Shown piece after piece: positions 18,868 through 28,376 of a DNA stretch of 64,000 nucleotides; positions within the stretch are counted from its first letter, which is position 1, and every line of letters begins with the position of its first letter. The position numbers and the translations under genes are program-made. The DNA lies in contig NZ_DS990130.1 of assembly GCF_000187895.1 (NCBI RefSeq), positions 434,001-498,000 on the forward strand. The letters run 5' to 3'. Below the pieces are notes generated by a model, which ran no database searches, was not told the origin of the DNA, and saw only the letters and a list, made by a program, of their open reading frames with translations. This DNA is from Phocaeicola plebeius DSM 17135 (GTDB lineage Bacteria > Bacteroidota > Bacteroidia > Bacteroidales > Bacteroidaceae).

Positions 18868-20872
18868 AAAGTACTTGTTGGGTATATGTCTTTTGTCTTT
18901 CGGACTGACCTTATTTGCGGAAGATGGAAGTAAACTCTGGTTGCGACAGGCGTCTTGTGAAAAGGCGTCTGTCTGTTGTTCAATTTCTTCTCCTACCATT
19001 GCCATAGCTCGTGAGGAACTGGCTTCTTTATGGCGTGGAAAGGCGGTTGAGCTACAACTGTTTGCTGATGAAGCTCATCGTAAGCTGGGGAGGGAAGGGT
19101 ACACCATACGTACTTCCGATGAAAAGATAGTGCTTGGCTCCACTACTGAACAGGGTTTGCTTTATGCGGCCTATCATCTTTTACGTTTGCAGGCAGAAGG
19201 GGCAGATTGTACCCGTCTGGATATTGCGGAAAAACCGGCCTTCGATGTACGTGTGCTGAATCATTGGGATAATCTGGATGGTACGATAGAGCGTGGATAT
19301 GCCGGTAAGTCCTTGTGGCAGTGGGACGAACTTTCAGATACTATGTCGGCACGTTATCAGGAGTATGCCCGGGCCAATGCTTCGGTTGGTATCAACGGGA
19401 CAGTGCTTAACAATGTCAACGCTTCGGTTAAAATACTTTCCAGCGAATACCTTGAAAAGATACGCGTGCTTGCGGATATTTTTCGGCCGTATGGAATAAA
19501 AGTCTATCTTTCGGTCAACTTCGCTTCTCCCATGCAGTTGGGAGGATTGTCTACAGCCGATCCGTTGAATGAGGAGGTCGTTGAGTGGTGGAAAAAGAAG
19601 GTACATGAGATTTACAGTCTTATTCCTGATTTTGGAGGTTTTCTGGTCAAGGCTAATTCAGAAGGACAGCCTGGTCCGTGCGATTACGGGCGTACGCATG
19701 CCGAAGGAGCGAATATGATGGCAAGGGCCCTGAAACCCTACGGAGGAATCGTGATGTGGCGTGCGTTTGTGTACAGTCCGTCGGATGCCGACAGAGCCAA
19801 ACAGGCTTATCTGGAGTTTAAACCTTTGGATGGAAAGTTTTTAGATAATGTGATTGTGCAGGTGAAAAACGGTCCGATTGACTTCCAGCCGAGAGAACCT
19901 TACAGTCCGTTGTTTGGTGCGATGCCCCACACCCCGTTGATGGCTGAATTTCAGGTTACACAGGAATACTTAGGGCATTCCAATCACCTGGCTTACCTGG
20001 CTACTATGTGGAAGGAGTTTTATCGGTATGTGTCTCCTGCTTCTTTAAAAGGGGTGGCTGGAGTGGCCAATATAGGTGATGATACCAACTGGTGCGGACA
20101 TGATTTTGCACAGGCTAACTGGTATGCGTATGGCCGGCTGGCATGGAATCCTTCGCTTTCTTCTGAAGAAATAGCTAAAGAGTGGCTGGCACAGACTTTT
20201 ACGTCCGACCCTAAGTTCGTAGAGCCCATGACGCAAGTAATGATGGATAGTCGGGAGGCGGTGGTAGATTACATGATGCCGTTAGGATTACATCATATTT
20301 TTGCCTGGAGTCATCATTACGGACCAGAACCCTGGTGTGAGGTACCGGGTGCCCGTGCAGATTGGTTGCCGTCGTATTATCATCAGGCAGACAAAAAAGG
20401 TTTGGGGTTTGACCGGAGCCGTTCTGGAAGTGATGCGGTGTCTCAGTATCCAGACTCTTTAGCCCACGTATTCAATTCATTGGAGCTATGTCCGGAGGAA
20501 TTTTTGTTGTGGTTTCATCATGTAGACTGGAATCATTCATTAAAGTCTGGACGTACTCTTTGGGATGAATTGTGTTATAAATATCAGCAAGGCGTTGATA
20601 AGGTACGTGAATTTCAGAAAGTGTGGAACCAGATGAAACTGTATGTGGATGAGGAGCGTTTTCAGGCGGTGGCTAAACGGCTGGATATTCAAGCGAATGA
20701 TGCGGTGTGGTGGAAAGATGCTTGTTTAGAGTACTTTCGTATCTATTCTCGTAAGAGGTACCCTAAAGGTGTAGATATGCCTAAATTCAGATTGAAAGAT
20801 CTGAAAAAAGTGAAATTGCCGATTACTAACTACGAGTGTCCCTCGGCGAATATACTTCCAAGGAAAAAATAA
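18860..20872 (+). CDS. GH67 alpha-glucuronidase
   Basis: This 670-residue enzyme releases (4-O-methyl)glucuronic acid from the non-reducing terminal xylose of aldouronic acids. An in-frame GTG two codons upstream exists, but the ATG at 18860 begins a good signal peptide (MNKKYLLGICLLSF, cleavage after LFAED) and overlaps the previous stop by 8 bp. An N-terminal alpha/beta domain (residues 25-125) precedes the barrel, where FLVKANSEGQPGP holds the likely general acid Glu268, followed by a helical C-terminal domain. Length and motifs fit the family. The predicted periplasmic location means glucuronic acid is removed before import. It is the last gene of the operon; no strong terminator was seen after it. 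Confidence 0.95.
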   Translation: MNKKYLLGICLLSFGLTLFAEDGSKLWLRQASCEKASVCCSISSPTIAIAREELASLWRGKAVELQLFADEAHRKLGREGYTIRTSDEKIVLGSTTEQGLLYAAYHLLRLQAEGADCTRLDIAEKPAFDVRVLNHWDNLDGTIERGYAGKSLWQWDELSDTMSARYQEYARANASVGINGTVLNNVNASVKILSSEYLEKIRVLADIFRPYGIKVYLSVNFASPMQLGGLSTADPLNEEVVEWWKKKVHEIYSLIPDFGGFLVKANSEGQPGPCDYGRTHAEGANMMARALKPYGGIVMWRAFVYSPSDADRAKQAYLEFKPLDGKFLDNVIVQVKNGPIDFQPREPYSPLFGAMPHTPLMAEFQVTQEYLGHSNHLAYLATMWKEFYRYVSPASLKGVAGVANIGDDTNWCGHDFAQANWYAYGRLAWNPSLSSEEIAKEWLAQTFTSDPKFVEPMTQVMMDSREAVVDYMMPLGLHHIFAWSHHYGPEPWCEVPGARADWLPSYYHQADKKGLGFDRSRSGSDAVSQYPDSLAHVFNSLELCPEEFLLWFHHVDWNHSLKSGRTLWDELCYKYQQGVDKVREFQKVWNQMKLYVDEERFQAVAKRLDIQANDAVWWKDACLEYFRIYSRKRYPKGVDMPKFRLKDLKKVKLPITNYECPSANILPRKK

Positions 20873-21016
20873 TTTTTGTATGATGTTTGTAATCGGAGGA
20901 AACTGGTATTCTTTAGTCATGATAAGGAACGGAAATTTCATTGATTTTTAGCTTTATTCTTTTGTAAAAATAAGAATATTTCCTATCTTGTGTACAGTTT
21001 ACTAAAAAGAAAAGAT

Positions 21017-21319
21017 ATGGAAGTAAAACATGATGAATCCCGGCAGGAGTTCTATGTGGAACTGGAGGGACATAGAGCCCATGTGAGTTATAAAATTCAC
21101 GACGAAGGGCTGGATATCCGACATACGATTGTGCCGGAAGCTATTGGAGGGAAAGGCATAGCTTCTGCGTTAGTACAGGCAGCTTATGATTATGGACGAT
21201 GCAAAGGATTGAAGGCTATTGCTACTTGCTCTTATGCTGTGATATGGTTGCAGCGGCATCCAGAATATCAGGGAGAAGTGAGCAGTGATTATATTGGAAA
21301 AGGAAGCTGTGCCTTGTAA
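21017..21319 (+). CDS. Small YjdJ-type GNAT N-acetyltransferase
   Basis: This is a 100-residue protein from the ATG at 21017; a GTG nine codons upstream is possible but would add an unusual N-terminus. The acetyl-CoA-binding segment is VPEAIGGKGIASALVQAAYDYG, and CSYAVIWLQRHPEYQ near the end matches the minimal one-domain GNAT family (often called acetyltransf_CG or YjdJ-like). Family members resemble the catalytic core of larger GNATs but their substrate is generally unknown. It stands alone between the GH67 gene and a convergent antiporter, sharing a bidirectional terminator, so it is unlikely to belong to the xylan locus. Confidence 0.85.
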   Translation: MEVKHDESRQEFYVELEGHRAHVSYKIHDEGLDIRHTIVPEAIGGKGIASALVQAAYDYGRCKGLKAIATCSYAVIWLQRHPEYQGEVSSDYIGKGSCAL

Positions 21320-21338
21320 GGGCACAGCTTCCTTTTTT
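21298..21338. terminator. Bidirectional intrinsic terminator
   Basis: A perfect 13-bp stem (21301-21313 with 21321-21333), extended by A-T pairs at the base, has a 7-nt loop and a T-run on both strands. It overlaps the final codons of the GNAT gene and abuts the stop of the convergent antiporter gene, so it can serve both. Confidence 0.9.
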
Positions 21339-23478
21339 AATTGCGATAGATTTTCTTTTTCTTAATAAAAAACAGCCATCGCAAGAAAGAAGCGGTGAAA
21401 GTATGGCTGAATGAATTGATTTCATCCGTACGTTCGTCAATGTCGTCCAGGATTCTTTCTGCGTCTTTTTCGGAAAGCATACCGTTGTTGATAAGCTGTT
21501 TTACAGTGCGACGCTCATTGCTCAGCAGCATACGGATGGACTTGATGGTCAGTGCATGGCCGTATGCTTTGGGGAAATTATCGGCCAAGTTATTGATAAA
21601 GGCACTCATGCGATTGATATTGTCATTTATCTCTTCCCGTAGTGTGTCCAGCACGGAGTCCTGTTCGCCGGTTACCCATTCTGATGCACGCAGGTCCTCC
21701 AGTAGTTTCAGACTTCCTTTCTGAAGAATAATGAAGCCACGGCCTAAGTCGTACACTACCGTGATGCGTTCGCGGAAATAGAAGGTCATCCAGTTTTGCA
21801 GATAAGGAATATTTCGCAGTGTGTTCAGCAGGTCTGTACGCTGACAGAACTTGAAAATGGAGGTACGAACGTTCAGCGGGTAGTTTCCGTCATGGTCATA
21901 CAATTCATCCAGCGAGTTCATGAGCCGGAGGAATACGGGTTTGGAGATGACTCCTTCTTCATAGATTTCCCGGCAGATGGCTTTTTCCTTATCCAATACA
22001 CGCAGACGGATTTCCGGCAGCATGGCTTTGTTTTGTGGATTTTTGGCCGGCTCCTGCGGTTGTGCGGTCATGTAACTTTCCACTTTGTGCCAGTTGGCTC
22101 CTTCTAAGGCGTCTCTCTTTTTCAATCCTTCCAGGTATTTTTCGGAATTGTCGCGTATTGACTTCTCAATGCGGTAGGCCAACATGGTACGTGCAGAAGG
22201 CACGTGAGTCAGTCCCAAACGGTTCAGCAGTGCGCGCATGGTGGTGGCATTGATGCAGAGTGTCAGGGTAACGATGCCGGCAGTGAAGAACAATACTTGG
22301 CTGCGGATGTCCTCCGGAATAGCCGGGGTATAAGATACCATCAGGGCCAAGGTCATGGCCAATGCACCACGTAATCCTCCCCAGGTAAGGATAACCGATT
22401 CGCGTCGGGTCAGTCCGTATCCCAGGCGTTTCATCACAGGGTAGAGCAGCATAATCATGGCAAAGCGGATAAGGTTAAGAGCGATGTAGATAAGTATCAG
22501 CACGCCTAATGCTCCCCAGGAGAAATCCACTTTTTCGGCAATGACTACTCCCACCAGGATAAAAATCAGGGTATTGGCTATGTAGGTCAGTAGTTCCCAG
22601 AAATGCTCCATGAACGTATTCACCTGCGGTTTTAACCGGGGTTTTCCTACGTAAGTGACGGTCAGTCCGAAAGCCACAAGGGCAATCACTCCCGATACGC
22701 CAAGATAATATTGGGAGAGAATGAAGGTGAGGTAAGCCGCTAAGATGATAACACTGTTCTGTACCATCTCTTCCGAGTTGATGCGCGTGATGAACCAGAT
22801 GATAATCCGTGCCAACAGAAATCCTAAAAAGGTACTGAGGCCCACTTCACGGATAAATGTAATGACAGGAGAGGCATGAGTGGCTTCTCCGGCGGCGTAT
22901 GCTCCGAAGAAAAGCATGAAGCAGACGATGCCTGTACCATCGTTCAGCAGGGATTCCGCATCGACAAGGGTAGAGAAGCGTTTGCTGGTTTTCAACTCGT
23001 GCAGCAGGGCTACTACGGCCACCGGGTCGGTGGCACTGATTAAGGCTCCGAACATCAGTGCAAATGCCCATGTCCACGATTCAAAACCGGGGATGAAGGT
23101 CGCTACTCCCATCATGAGGGCTCCCGTCAGCAGCATGCAGATGATAAGTCCCGGTGCCGCTAACAGGGTAGCGTTGGCCAATGTCTTCTTGAAAATGTGC
23201 AGGTTGAGTTCGTAGGCTGCATCGAAAATCAGGATGGGTAGAAAAAGATAAAGAATCAGGTCGGGATTGATATTGGCGACGGAACTGACCGCATCATGCA
23301 GTTCCGGTAGCGATTGAAAGACGCCTGTACGGTTCATGACTCCTAAAATGATTCCAATGGCAAACAGACCTACCGTGTAGGGCAGGCGGCTGTGCTTGAG
23401 CAATGATTTCAATATCGCTCCAATGATGAGCCCCCCGATAGTCAGCAGCAAGGGGGCGAGGAAAGTGTATTCTTCCAT
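21337..23478 (-). CDS. CPA1-family Na+/H+ antiporter with long cytoplasmic tail
   Basis: This 713-residue protein has about 12 transmembrane helices in the first 430 residues. The ion-binding motif ISATDPVAVVALL and the downstream DAESLLNDGTGI are typical of NhaP/NHE-type cation:proton antiporters. The remaining 280 residues are hydrophilic, mostly helical and charged, forming a cytoplasmic regulatory tail with no recognised nucleotide-binding domain. The expected function is Na+ export and pH homeostasis at the inner membrane. The start is 20 bp downstream of the men-operon terminator, so it could be read by leak-through or its own promoter. Ion preference (Na+, K+ or Li+) is not predictable. 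Confidence 0.9.
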   Translation of the reverse strand: MEEYTFLAPLLLTIGGLIIGAILKSLLKHSRLPYTVGLFAIGIILGVMNRTGVFQSLPELHDAVSSVANINPDLILYLFLPILIFDAAYELNLHIFKKTLANATLLAAPGLIICMLLTGALMMGVATFIPGFESWTWAFALMFGALISATDPVAVVALLHELKTSKRFSTLVDAESLLNDGTGIVCFMLFFGAYAAGEATHASPVITFIREVGLSTFLGFLLARIIIWFITRINSEEMVQNSVIILAAYLTFILSQYYLGVSGVIALVAFGLTVTYVGKPRLKPQVNTFMEHFWELLTYIANTLIFILVGVVIAEKVDFSWGALGVLILIYIALNLIRFAMIMLLYPVMKRLGYGLTRRESVILTWGGLRGALAMTLALMVSYTPAIPEDIRSQVLFFTAGIVTLTLCINATTMRALLNRLGLTHVPSARTMLAYRIEKSIRDNSEKYLEGLKKRDALEGANWHKVESYMTAQPQEPAKNPQNKAMLPEIRLRVLDKEKAICREIYEEGVISKPVFLRLMNSLDELYDHDGNYPLNVRTSIFKFCQRTDLLNTLRNIPYLQNWMTFYFRERITVVYDLGRGFIILQKGSLKLLEDLRASEWVTGEQDSVLDTLREEINDNINRMSAFINNLADNFPKAYGHALTIKSIRMLLSNERRTVKQLINNGMLSEKDAERILDDIDERTDEINSFSHTFTASFLRWLFFIKKKKIYRN

Positions 23479-23493
23479 AGTTTTGATGTCAGC

Positions 23494-23544
23494 TAAAAAA
23501 TGAGCATTTGAATTTTAAACAAAGTTAAAGAATCAAATGCTCAT
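23494..23544 (-). terminator. Terminator of the menaquinone operon
   Basis: A 12-bp perfect inverted repeat (23500-23511 and 23533-23544, arm ATGAGCATTTGA) lies 20 bp past the menE stop. In the minus direction it is followed by six T residues (23494-23499). The antiporter start follows within 25 bp. Confidence 0.8.
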
Positions 23545-23562
23545 ATACAAGGGGATTTTTAC

Positions 23563-24714
23563 TTATTTCTTTTTCGCGCTTGCGATTTCTTGGGCCACTT
23601 TTCGTGCGGTGGCGCGGTCGGGTTTTCCGGTTTCAGTTTGTGGAAGATGCTGGACGAAGAAGGTCTGTTTCGGTCGCCAATAGACCGGAAGCTGGTTGTA
23701 AGCCTGTGCTAACAGAGGGGGGACATCGGTCTGTTCTTCGCTTTCCAGCAGCAGGACGATGCATTCTCCAAATTTCGGATCGGGCACGGCAGTCACCATG
23801 AAGGGAATCGGCAGCGCAGTTTTCAGTGCATTTTCTACCTGCTCAATCTGTATCTTCACTCCTCCGGTGTTGATGGTATTGTCTTTCCGTCCTAAAATAT
23901 GAAACTGTCCCTGGGCATTGAACTCACAGATGTCGTTTGTGGTCAGTTTCTCTGCACAAACGGCTGGTGCTTCAATGGTCAGGGTGTTTTCCGGAGAGAG
24001 TGAGACCTTGACTCCTTGGAAGGGGGTGTACCAGTCGGAGGCATCCGGTCCGTTCAGTCGTCGCAGGGCGATGTGAGAAAGGGTTTCGGTCATTCCGTAG
24101 GTGCTCCATACGGCATGAGGAAATGACGCTAATTCCGTGGATAATGTACTGTCTATTGCTCCACCGCCGATGATGAGATGGCGTATTTGTTGCAAACATT
24201 CTTTTTCGGCAGGTATTTGCAGTGAATTGTATACCTGCATGGGTATCATGGCAGCAAATTCAGGAGCGGCATTTATCTCTGCCAGCGGATGTCCGCAAGG
24301 AGTAACTGGTAGCAGGTTCAGGCCGGCTACCAACGCACGGACGACCACCATTTTTCCGGCAATGTATTTCAGGGGCATACAAAGCAAGGCGGTGTCTCCT
24401 TGTTTCAGACCTAAAAAACGGACTGTCAGCATGGCACTCTGCATCATGCGTTGTTTTTCTACCCGGAGCGGTTTGGGGGTTCCGGTGGAGCCGGAGGTAT
24501 GCACCAGTACGGTGGTGCTGTCATTAAACCATTCTGCTAAGAAATCGGCAAGTGAGGCCTGAAAGCTGTCTGCTCCATATTCCGCATGGAATCGTTTTTG
24601 CAGCAGACTTTGTGATTCGCCTTCAGGTATATGGACTTCATGAGCAGTGTAGCATTTCCCGTCAATCAAGATGGACTGACGGGCTATTGCTGTAATAAAT
24701 GGAGTGGCGTTCAT
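23563..24714 (-). CDS. menE: o-Succinylbenzoate-CoA ligase
   Basis: This 383-residue member of the ANL (acyl-CoA synthetase) superfamily joins o-succinylbenzoate to CoA using ATP in menaquinone synthesis. Motifs in order are VLVHTSGSTGTPKP (phosphate-binding loop, about 70-83), WSTYGMTETLSHIA (about 205-218), the hinge GRKDNTINTGG and a C-terminal lysine in TGKPDRATARK. It is shorter than typical ANL enzymes (about 450-500), with compaction in the N-terminal domain, as in other Bacteroides copies. The start is 1 bp beyond the menC stop, indicating tight coupling. It is the last gene of the operon and is followed by a terminator. Confidence 0.93.
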   Translation of the reverse strand: MNATPFITAIARQSILIDGKCYTAHEVHIPEGESQSLLQKRFHAEYGADSFQASLADFLAEWFNDSTTVLVHTSGSTGTPKPLRVEKQRMMQSAMLTVRFLGLKQGDTALLCMPLKYIAGKMVVVRALVAGLNLLPVTPCGHPLAEINAAPEFAAMIPMQVYNSLQIPAEKECLQQIRHLIIGGGAIDSTLSTELASFPHAVWSTYGMTETLSHIALRRLNGPDASDWYTPFQGVKVSLSPENTLTIEAPAVCAEKLTTNDICEFNAQGQFHILGRKDNTINTGGVKIQIEQVENALKTALPIPFMVTAVPDPKFGECIVLLLESEEQTDVPPLLAQAYNQLPVYWRPKQTFFVQHLPQTETGKPDRATARKVAQEIASAKKK

Positions 24715-24715
24715 G

Positions 24716-25774
24716 TCAGATGGTTTGCAGATAAGTCAGGAAATCGGGTGTCTTTTCTTCAGGATGGAACCACAGACAGTCGCTTTCAATGTGCAGCGGG
24801 TAGTCAATGTTGTCGGTGAAAAGCATACCGGTGCCCAGCCCCTGAGGCATTTCAGGCTGGAGAGTGGCACACCACTGTGCGATGGCATTGAGTCCGATGT
24901 TGGATTCTAAGGCGGAGGTTACCCAATAGCCTATGCCTCTTTCCTGAGCCAATGTAATCCATTCCTTGCTTCCCTGGATACCTCCGTGCAAGGACGGCTT
25001 TAAGATGATGTATTGTGGGCGGATGGTATCCAGCAGCTGGATTTTCCGTTCCGTTTCATTTACTCCAATCAGTTCTTCATCCAGTGCGATGGGGAAGGGT
25101 GAAGTAGCACACAGTTCTTTCATGACTTCCCATTGGCCGGCGCGTACGGGCTGTTCGATGGAGTGCAGTTGAAATTCGTTCAGCTGTATCAGTTTCCGTA
25201 AGGCATCTTCAGGACTGAAGGCTCCGTTGGCATCTACCCGGAGTTCGATGTCGGCAGCTGAGAAATGGTGACGGATGTGAGCCAGCAGTTCCAGTTCACG
25301 TTCAAATTCAATCGCTCCGATTTTCACCTTGATGCACCGGAATCCGGCTTTCATCTTTTCTTCTATGCGGCGGTACATTTCATCGAAATTTCCCATCCAG
25401 ATGAGTCCGTTGATGGGAATACCTTGTTCACCGCGACTGAAAGGGGTATCCCAGAACTGCAGACTGTTGGCCTGCAGATGGGCAAATGAGGTTTCCAGTC
25501 CGAATAATATAGAGGGGTAAGGACGAAGTGCTTCATAATCAATGTAGCCATTTGCGGCTGTTTTCTCACAGATTTCAGCTAACAGGCGAGGATAATCGGG
25601 CAGGTCGTCGCAGCTTAACGCGGGCAGAGGAGCACATTCACCTACGCCATATTGTCCGGTTTCAGTGTCAGTAAGTAGCAGATACCATACCTGCCGGGTG
25701 TGATATACCCCGCGTGAGGTACCGGCCGGTTGTTTGAAATGAAGTGTGCGCGGAATGATTTTCAGTGTGTACAT
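24716..25774 (-). CDS. menC: o-Succinylbenzoate synthase
   Basis: This 352-residue enolase-superfamily enzyme dehydrates SHCHC to o-succinylbenzoate. The family features are present: KVKIG (catalytic Lys, residue about 147), RVDANGAFS (metal Asp), SIEQP (metal Glu), ALDEEL (metal Asp/Glu) and ILKPSLHGG (second catalytic Lys). Together with TSALESNIG near the end they define an intact active site. It lies between menB and menE; an 89-bp gap with a hairpin separates it from menB. No menH is seen in the window, although SHCHC formation from SEPHCHC is needed upstream of this step. Confidence 0.93.
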   Translation of the reverse strand: MYTLKIIPRTLHFKQPAGTSRGVYHTRQVWYLLLTDTETGQYGVGECAPLPALSCDDLPDYPRLLAEICEKTAANGYIDYEALRPYPSILFGLETSFAHLQANSLQFWDTPFSRGEQGIPINGLIWMGNFDEMYRRIEEKMKAGFRCIKVKIGAIEFERELELLAHIRHHFSAADIELRVDANGAFSPEDALRKLIQLNEFQLHSIEQPVRAGQWEVMKELCATSPFPIALDEELIGVNETERKIQLLDTIRPQYIILKPSLHGGIQGSKEWITLAQERGIGYWVTSALESNIGLNAIAQWCATLQPEMPQGLGTGMLFTDNIDYPLHIESDCLWFHPEEKTPDFLTYLQTI

Positions 25775-25801
25775 ATAGGTCTGTTGTGAAGGGAATAAAA
25801 G

Positions 25802-25838
25802 CGGACAGAAAGCGGAAGTGGTTTCTGCTTTCTGTCCG
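25802..25838 (-). terminator. Hairpin between menB and menC, possible attenuator
   Basis: A 16-bp inverted repeat (25802-25817 with 25823-25838, one mismatch on the minus strand that is a G-T wobble on the plus strand) has a 5-nt loop and is followed by CTTTTATT in the minus direction. It sits inside an otherwise tightly packed operon, so it may act as a partial terminator that lowers menC-menE relative to menI-menB. Confidence 0.65.
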
Positions 25839-25863
25839 ATAAAAAAGTGAAATGAGAGAATAA

Positions 25864-26688
25864 TCAGGGGAATTTAGGGTATTTGCTCCAGTCGGGTTTC
25901 CGCTTTTCGAGGAAGGCTTTTCCACCTTCTTGTGCTTCTTCTGTCATGTAGTAAAGCATGGTTGCGTCACCGGCGAGTTCCTGAATACCAGCCTGTCCGT
26001 CGAGTTCTGCATTGAGTCCGGCTTTAATCATTCGCAGGGCGAGCGGACTGTGCTGCATCATGGTTTCAGCCCATTCTACCACTTCATCTTCCAGTTGGTC
26101 GAACGGTACGACTTTGTTGACTAGTCCCATATCCAGTGCTTCCTGGGCAGAATACTGGCGGCAGAGGAACCAGATTTCGCGGGCTTTCTTCTGGCCTACG
26201 ATACGAGCCAGATAAGAAGAACCAAATCCGGCATCGAAGCTGCCCACGCGAGGCCCTGTCTGACCGAAGATAGCATTTTCTGAAGCAATGGTCAGGTCGC
26301 AGACTACGTGAAGCACGTGTCCGCCACCGATAGCATATCCGTTGACCATGGCAATCACCGGTTTCGGGATGGAACGAATCTGTTTCTGTACGTCGAGCAC
26401 ATTCAGGCGGGGAACTCCGTCGGTACCTACATATCCGCCGTGGCCTTTCACGTGCATGTCGCCTCCTGAGCAGAAAGCCTTGTCGCCAGCTCCTGTCAGT
26501 ACGATAACATTGATGTCCTGACACTCGCGGCAGTAATACAATGCGTCACTGATTTCAGTAGTGGTGGTCGGAGTGAACGCATTGCGGTATCTCGGGCGGT
26601 TGATGGTAATCTTGGCGATTCCATTATAAAATTCAAAAAGAATATCCTGGTATTCCTTGATGGTTTTCCATTCTCTGGGTTGTGACAT
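25864..26688 (-). CDS. menB: 1,4-Dihydroxy-2-naphthoyl-CoA synthase
   Basis: This 274-residue crotonase-fold enzyme cyclises o-succinylbenzoyl-CoA. Oxyanion-hole and catalytic segments are [10 protein letters not shown] and [12 protein letters not shown], and [18 protein letters not shown] is the MenB signature. A Gly in the QTG position, rather than Asp, corresponds to the bicarbonate-dependent MenB class. The C-terminal [13 protein letters not shown] is also typical. It starts 4 bp beyond the menD stop, so the pair is translationally close. Function is assigned with high confidence from motifs and neighbours. Confidence 0.95.
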   Translation of the reverse strand: MSQPREWKTIKEYQDILFEFYNGIAKITINRPRYRNAFTPTTTTEISDALYYCRECQDINVIVLTGAGDKAFCSGGDMHVKGHGGYVGTDGVPRLNVLDVQKQIRSIPKPVIAMVNGYAIGGGHVLHVVCDLTIASENAIFGQTGPRVGSFDAGFGSSYLARIVGQKKAREIWFLCRQYSAQEALDMGLVNKVVPFDQLEDEVVEWAETMMQHSPLALRMIKAGLNAELDGQAGIQELAGDATMLYYMTEEAQEGGKAFLEKRKPDWSKYPKFP

Positions 26689-26692
26689 ATTG

Positions 26693-28357
26693 CTATTTTT
26701 TTAGGTTGTGATAATACGTTTTCAGGTGTTCGATGTCCTTGTCCTTTTCTGTAAATACCTCCATCAGCATGGGCTGTGAGGTAATGGATGGCTGGGTGAA
26801 TATCTCTACTGCCTGGTCAAGTTCCTCTTCATTGTGGACAGAAAGGTACTGGAATCCCCGGTCTTCAGCCCATGCTTTGGCAGAAGTGCGGTGAGTGGCC
26901 GTAATGAAGCGTCGGCTGCTGTCTGCCATTTCCAGTCCCGGTAGCGCATGGAATATTTCTCCACCTTCGTTGTTGAGGAGCAGGATGCGTACGTTGCTTC
27001 CATAGTTGGCATTCCAGAGTGCGTTCATGTCATAGAAGAAACTCAGGTCGCCGATGAAGATGAAATTGAGCTTGTCGGACGCCGTAGCATAGCCGATGGC
27101 AGTAGACAAAGAACCTTCGATGCCATTGGTTCCCCGGTTGGATAACACCTCCACGTCGTTTGGCAGAGGGAACAACTGGGCGTAACGCACAGTGGAGCTG
27201 TTAGCCAGGTGAAGGGAACAAGGAGTTGGCAGGTGATTGATGACTTTCCCGATGGCACTCATTTCGGAGTAGGGGAATACGGCTTGCGGAATATTCTTCG
27301 ACAGAGCCTCCCATGTGCGGGGATATTCCGGTGTGCGGCTGTCCATCATCGGGGCAATCTTTTCTAAGAACTCAAACGGGTCCATTTCAATCACGGTGGT
27401 CAGTGAACCGAAAAGGTCTGCTACCTGTCCGTCAGTAGCCACGTGCCAGTGTTCTACCGGTGGATGACGGCGAAGGAATTTTTTCAATCGTTTGGAGATG
27501 ATATGTCCTCCGTAAGTAATCAGTAACTCCGGACGCATCTTCTGCTGGGCTTCGAAATCCATAGAGCAGAGCAATGGCTCGATGTTGCGGATAGGCATGC
27601 CCGGAATGGTCTGGTTGCTGATATTCTCGGTAAACCAGGCAAAATGCTTGTAGAGCATCTTGGTGTATTTCTTTTCAAACAAATAAATCAGGTTCATTTG
27701 TCCCACTACGACCATCCGTCGCTGGTAGCGGTTCAAGCGGTCGATGAGTGGCTGGTAGTCCTTGTCGTACACATTCAGTCCCTGATAGCGGGTAATGACA
27801 CGTGCTTCAGGAAGTTCCGTGACCGGTAGCTTGAAAAAAGGTTCACTGATAGGTACATTGATATGTACAGGTCCTTTTCCGTGATGGTCAAGTTCCATGA
27901 GTGCCTCGTTGATGAGGCGGTTGCAGTACCATTCGTCTTCTTCACTCTGTACTTCTGGCAGGTTGACTGATTTTTTCACCAAACTTCCGAATACGCCAGG
28001 TTGAGGAAGTGTCTGTCCGTCCATTTGGCCAATCCATGCGGCAGGGCGGTCGGCCGAAATGACGACAAGCGGTACCTGCTGGTAGAAAGCTTCGGCTACG
28101 GCCGGGTGGATATTGAGCAAGGCTGTACCTGATGTGCAGCAGATGGCAGCCGGGCTACCTCCGTTCAGTGCCAGTCCCAAGGCAAAAAATCCTGCACTTC
28201 GTTCGTCTGTGACGGGGTAGCAGGTAAATTTCGGAATGTTTACAAGTGTTTGTACAATCGGGATATTCCGGCTTCCGGGGCATAGCACAATTTTTTGTAT
28301 CCGGTGCGCCTTTAGTAGCGCCACAAGCTGAAGAATATTTTTCTTGTCTGTGTACAT
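26693..28357 (-). CDS. menD: SEPHCHC synthase (thiamine diphosphate-dependent)
   Basis: This 554-residue enzyme joins isochorismate and 2-oxoglutarate, releasing CO2, to form SEPHCHC. The three-domain ThDP enzyme layout is visible: an N-terminal Pyr domain with [11 protein letters not shown] and [13 protein letters not shown] (catalytic Glu), a central domain, and a C-terminal PP domain with [14 protein letters not shown] (Mg/ThDP motif) and [11 protein letters not shown]. Length matches E. coli MenD (556). The gene starts 19 bp beyond the menF stop. The ThDP cofactor implies link to 2-oxoglutarate availability. Confidence 0.95.
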   Translation of the reverse strand: MYTDKKNILQLVALLKAHRIQKIVLCPGSRNIPIVQTLVNIPKFTCYPVTDERSAGFFALGLALNGGSPAAICCTSGTALLNIHPAVAEAFYQQVPLVVISADRPAAWIGQMDGQTLPQPGVFGSLVKKSVNLPEVQSEEDEWYCNRLINEALMELDHHGKGPVHINVPISEPFFKLPVTELPEARVITRYQGLNVYDKDYQPLIDRLNRYQRRMVVVGQMNLIYLFEKKYTKMLYKHFAWFTENISNQTIPGMPIRNIEPLLCSMDFEAQQKMRPELLITYGGHIISKRLKKFLRRHPPVEHWHVATDGQVADLFGSLTTVIEMDPFEFLEKIAPMMDSRTPEYPRTWEALSKNIPQAVFPYSEMSAIGKVINHLPTPCSLHLANSSTVRYAQLFPLPNDVEVLSNRGTNGIEGSLSTAIGYATASDKLNFIFIGDLSFFYDMNALWNANYGSNVRILLLNNEGGEIFHALPGLEMADSSRRFITATHRTSAKAWAEDRGFQYLSVHNEEELDQAVEIFTQPSITSQPMLMEVFTEKDKDIEHLKTYYHNLKK

Positions 28358-28376
28358 GATTTTTAATATGTTAGAT

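Noticed and set aside
1-20872. SusC/SusD pair in the xylan locus
   Set aside because: No TonB-dependent transporter or SusD-like gene is present in this window; it may lie before position 1.
20945-20990. TTATTCTT/AAGAATA inverted repeat after GH67 as a terminator
   Set aside because: Stem is only seven A-T-rich pairs and no T-run follows it.
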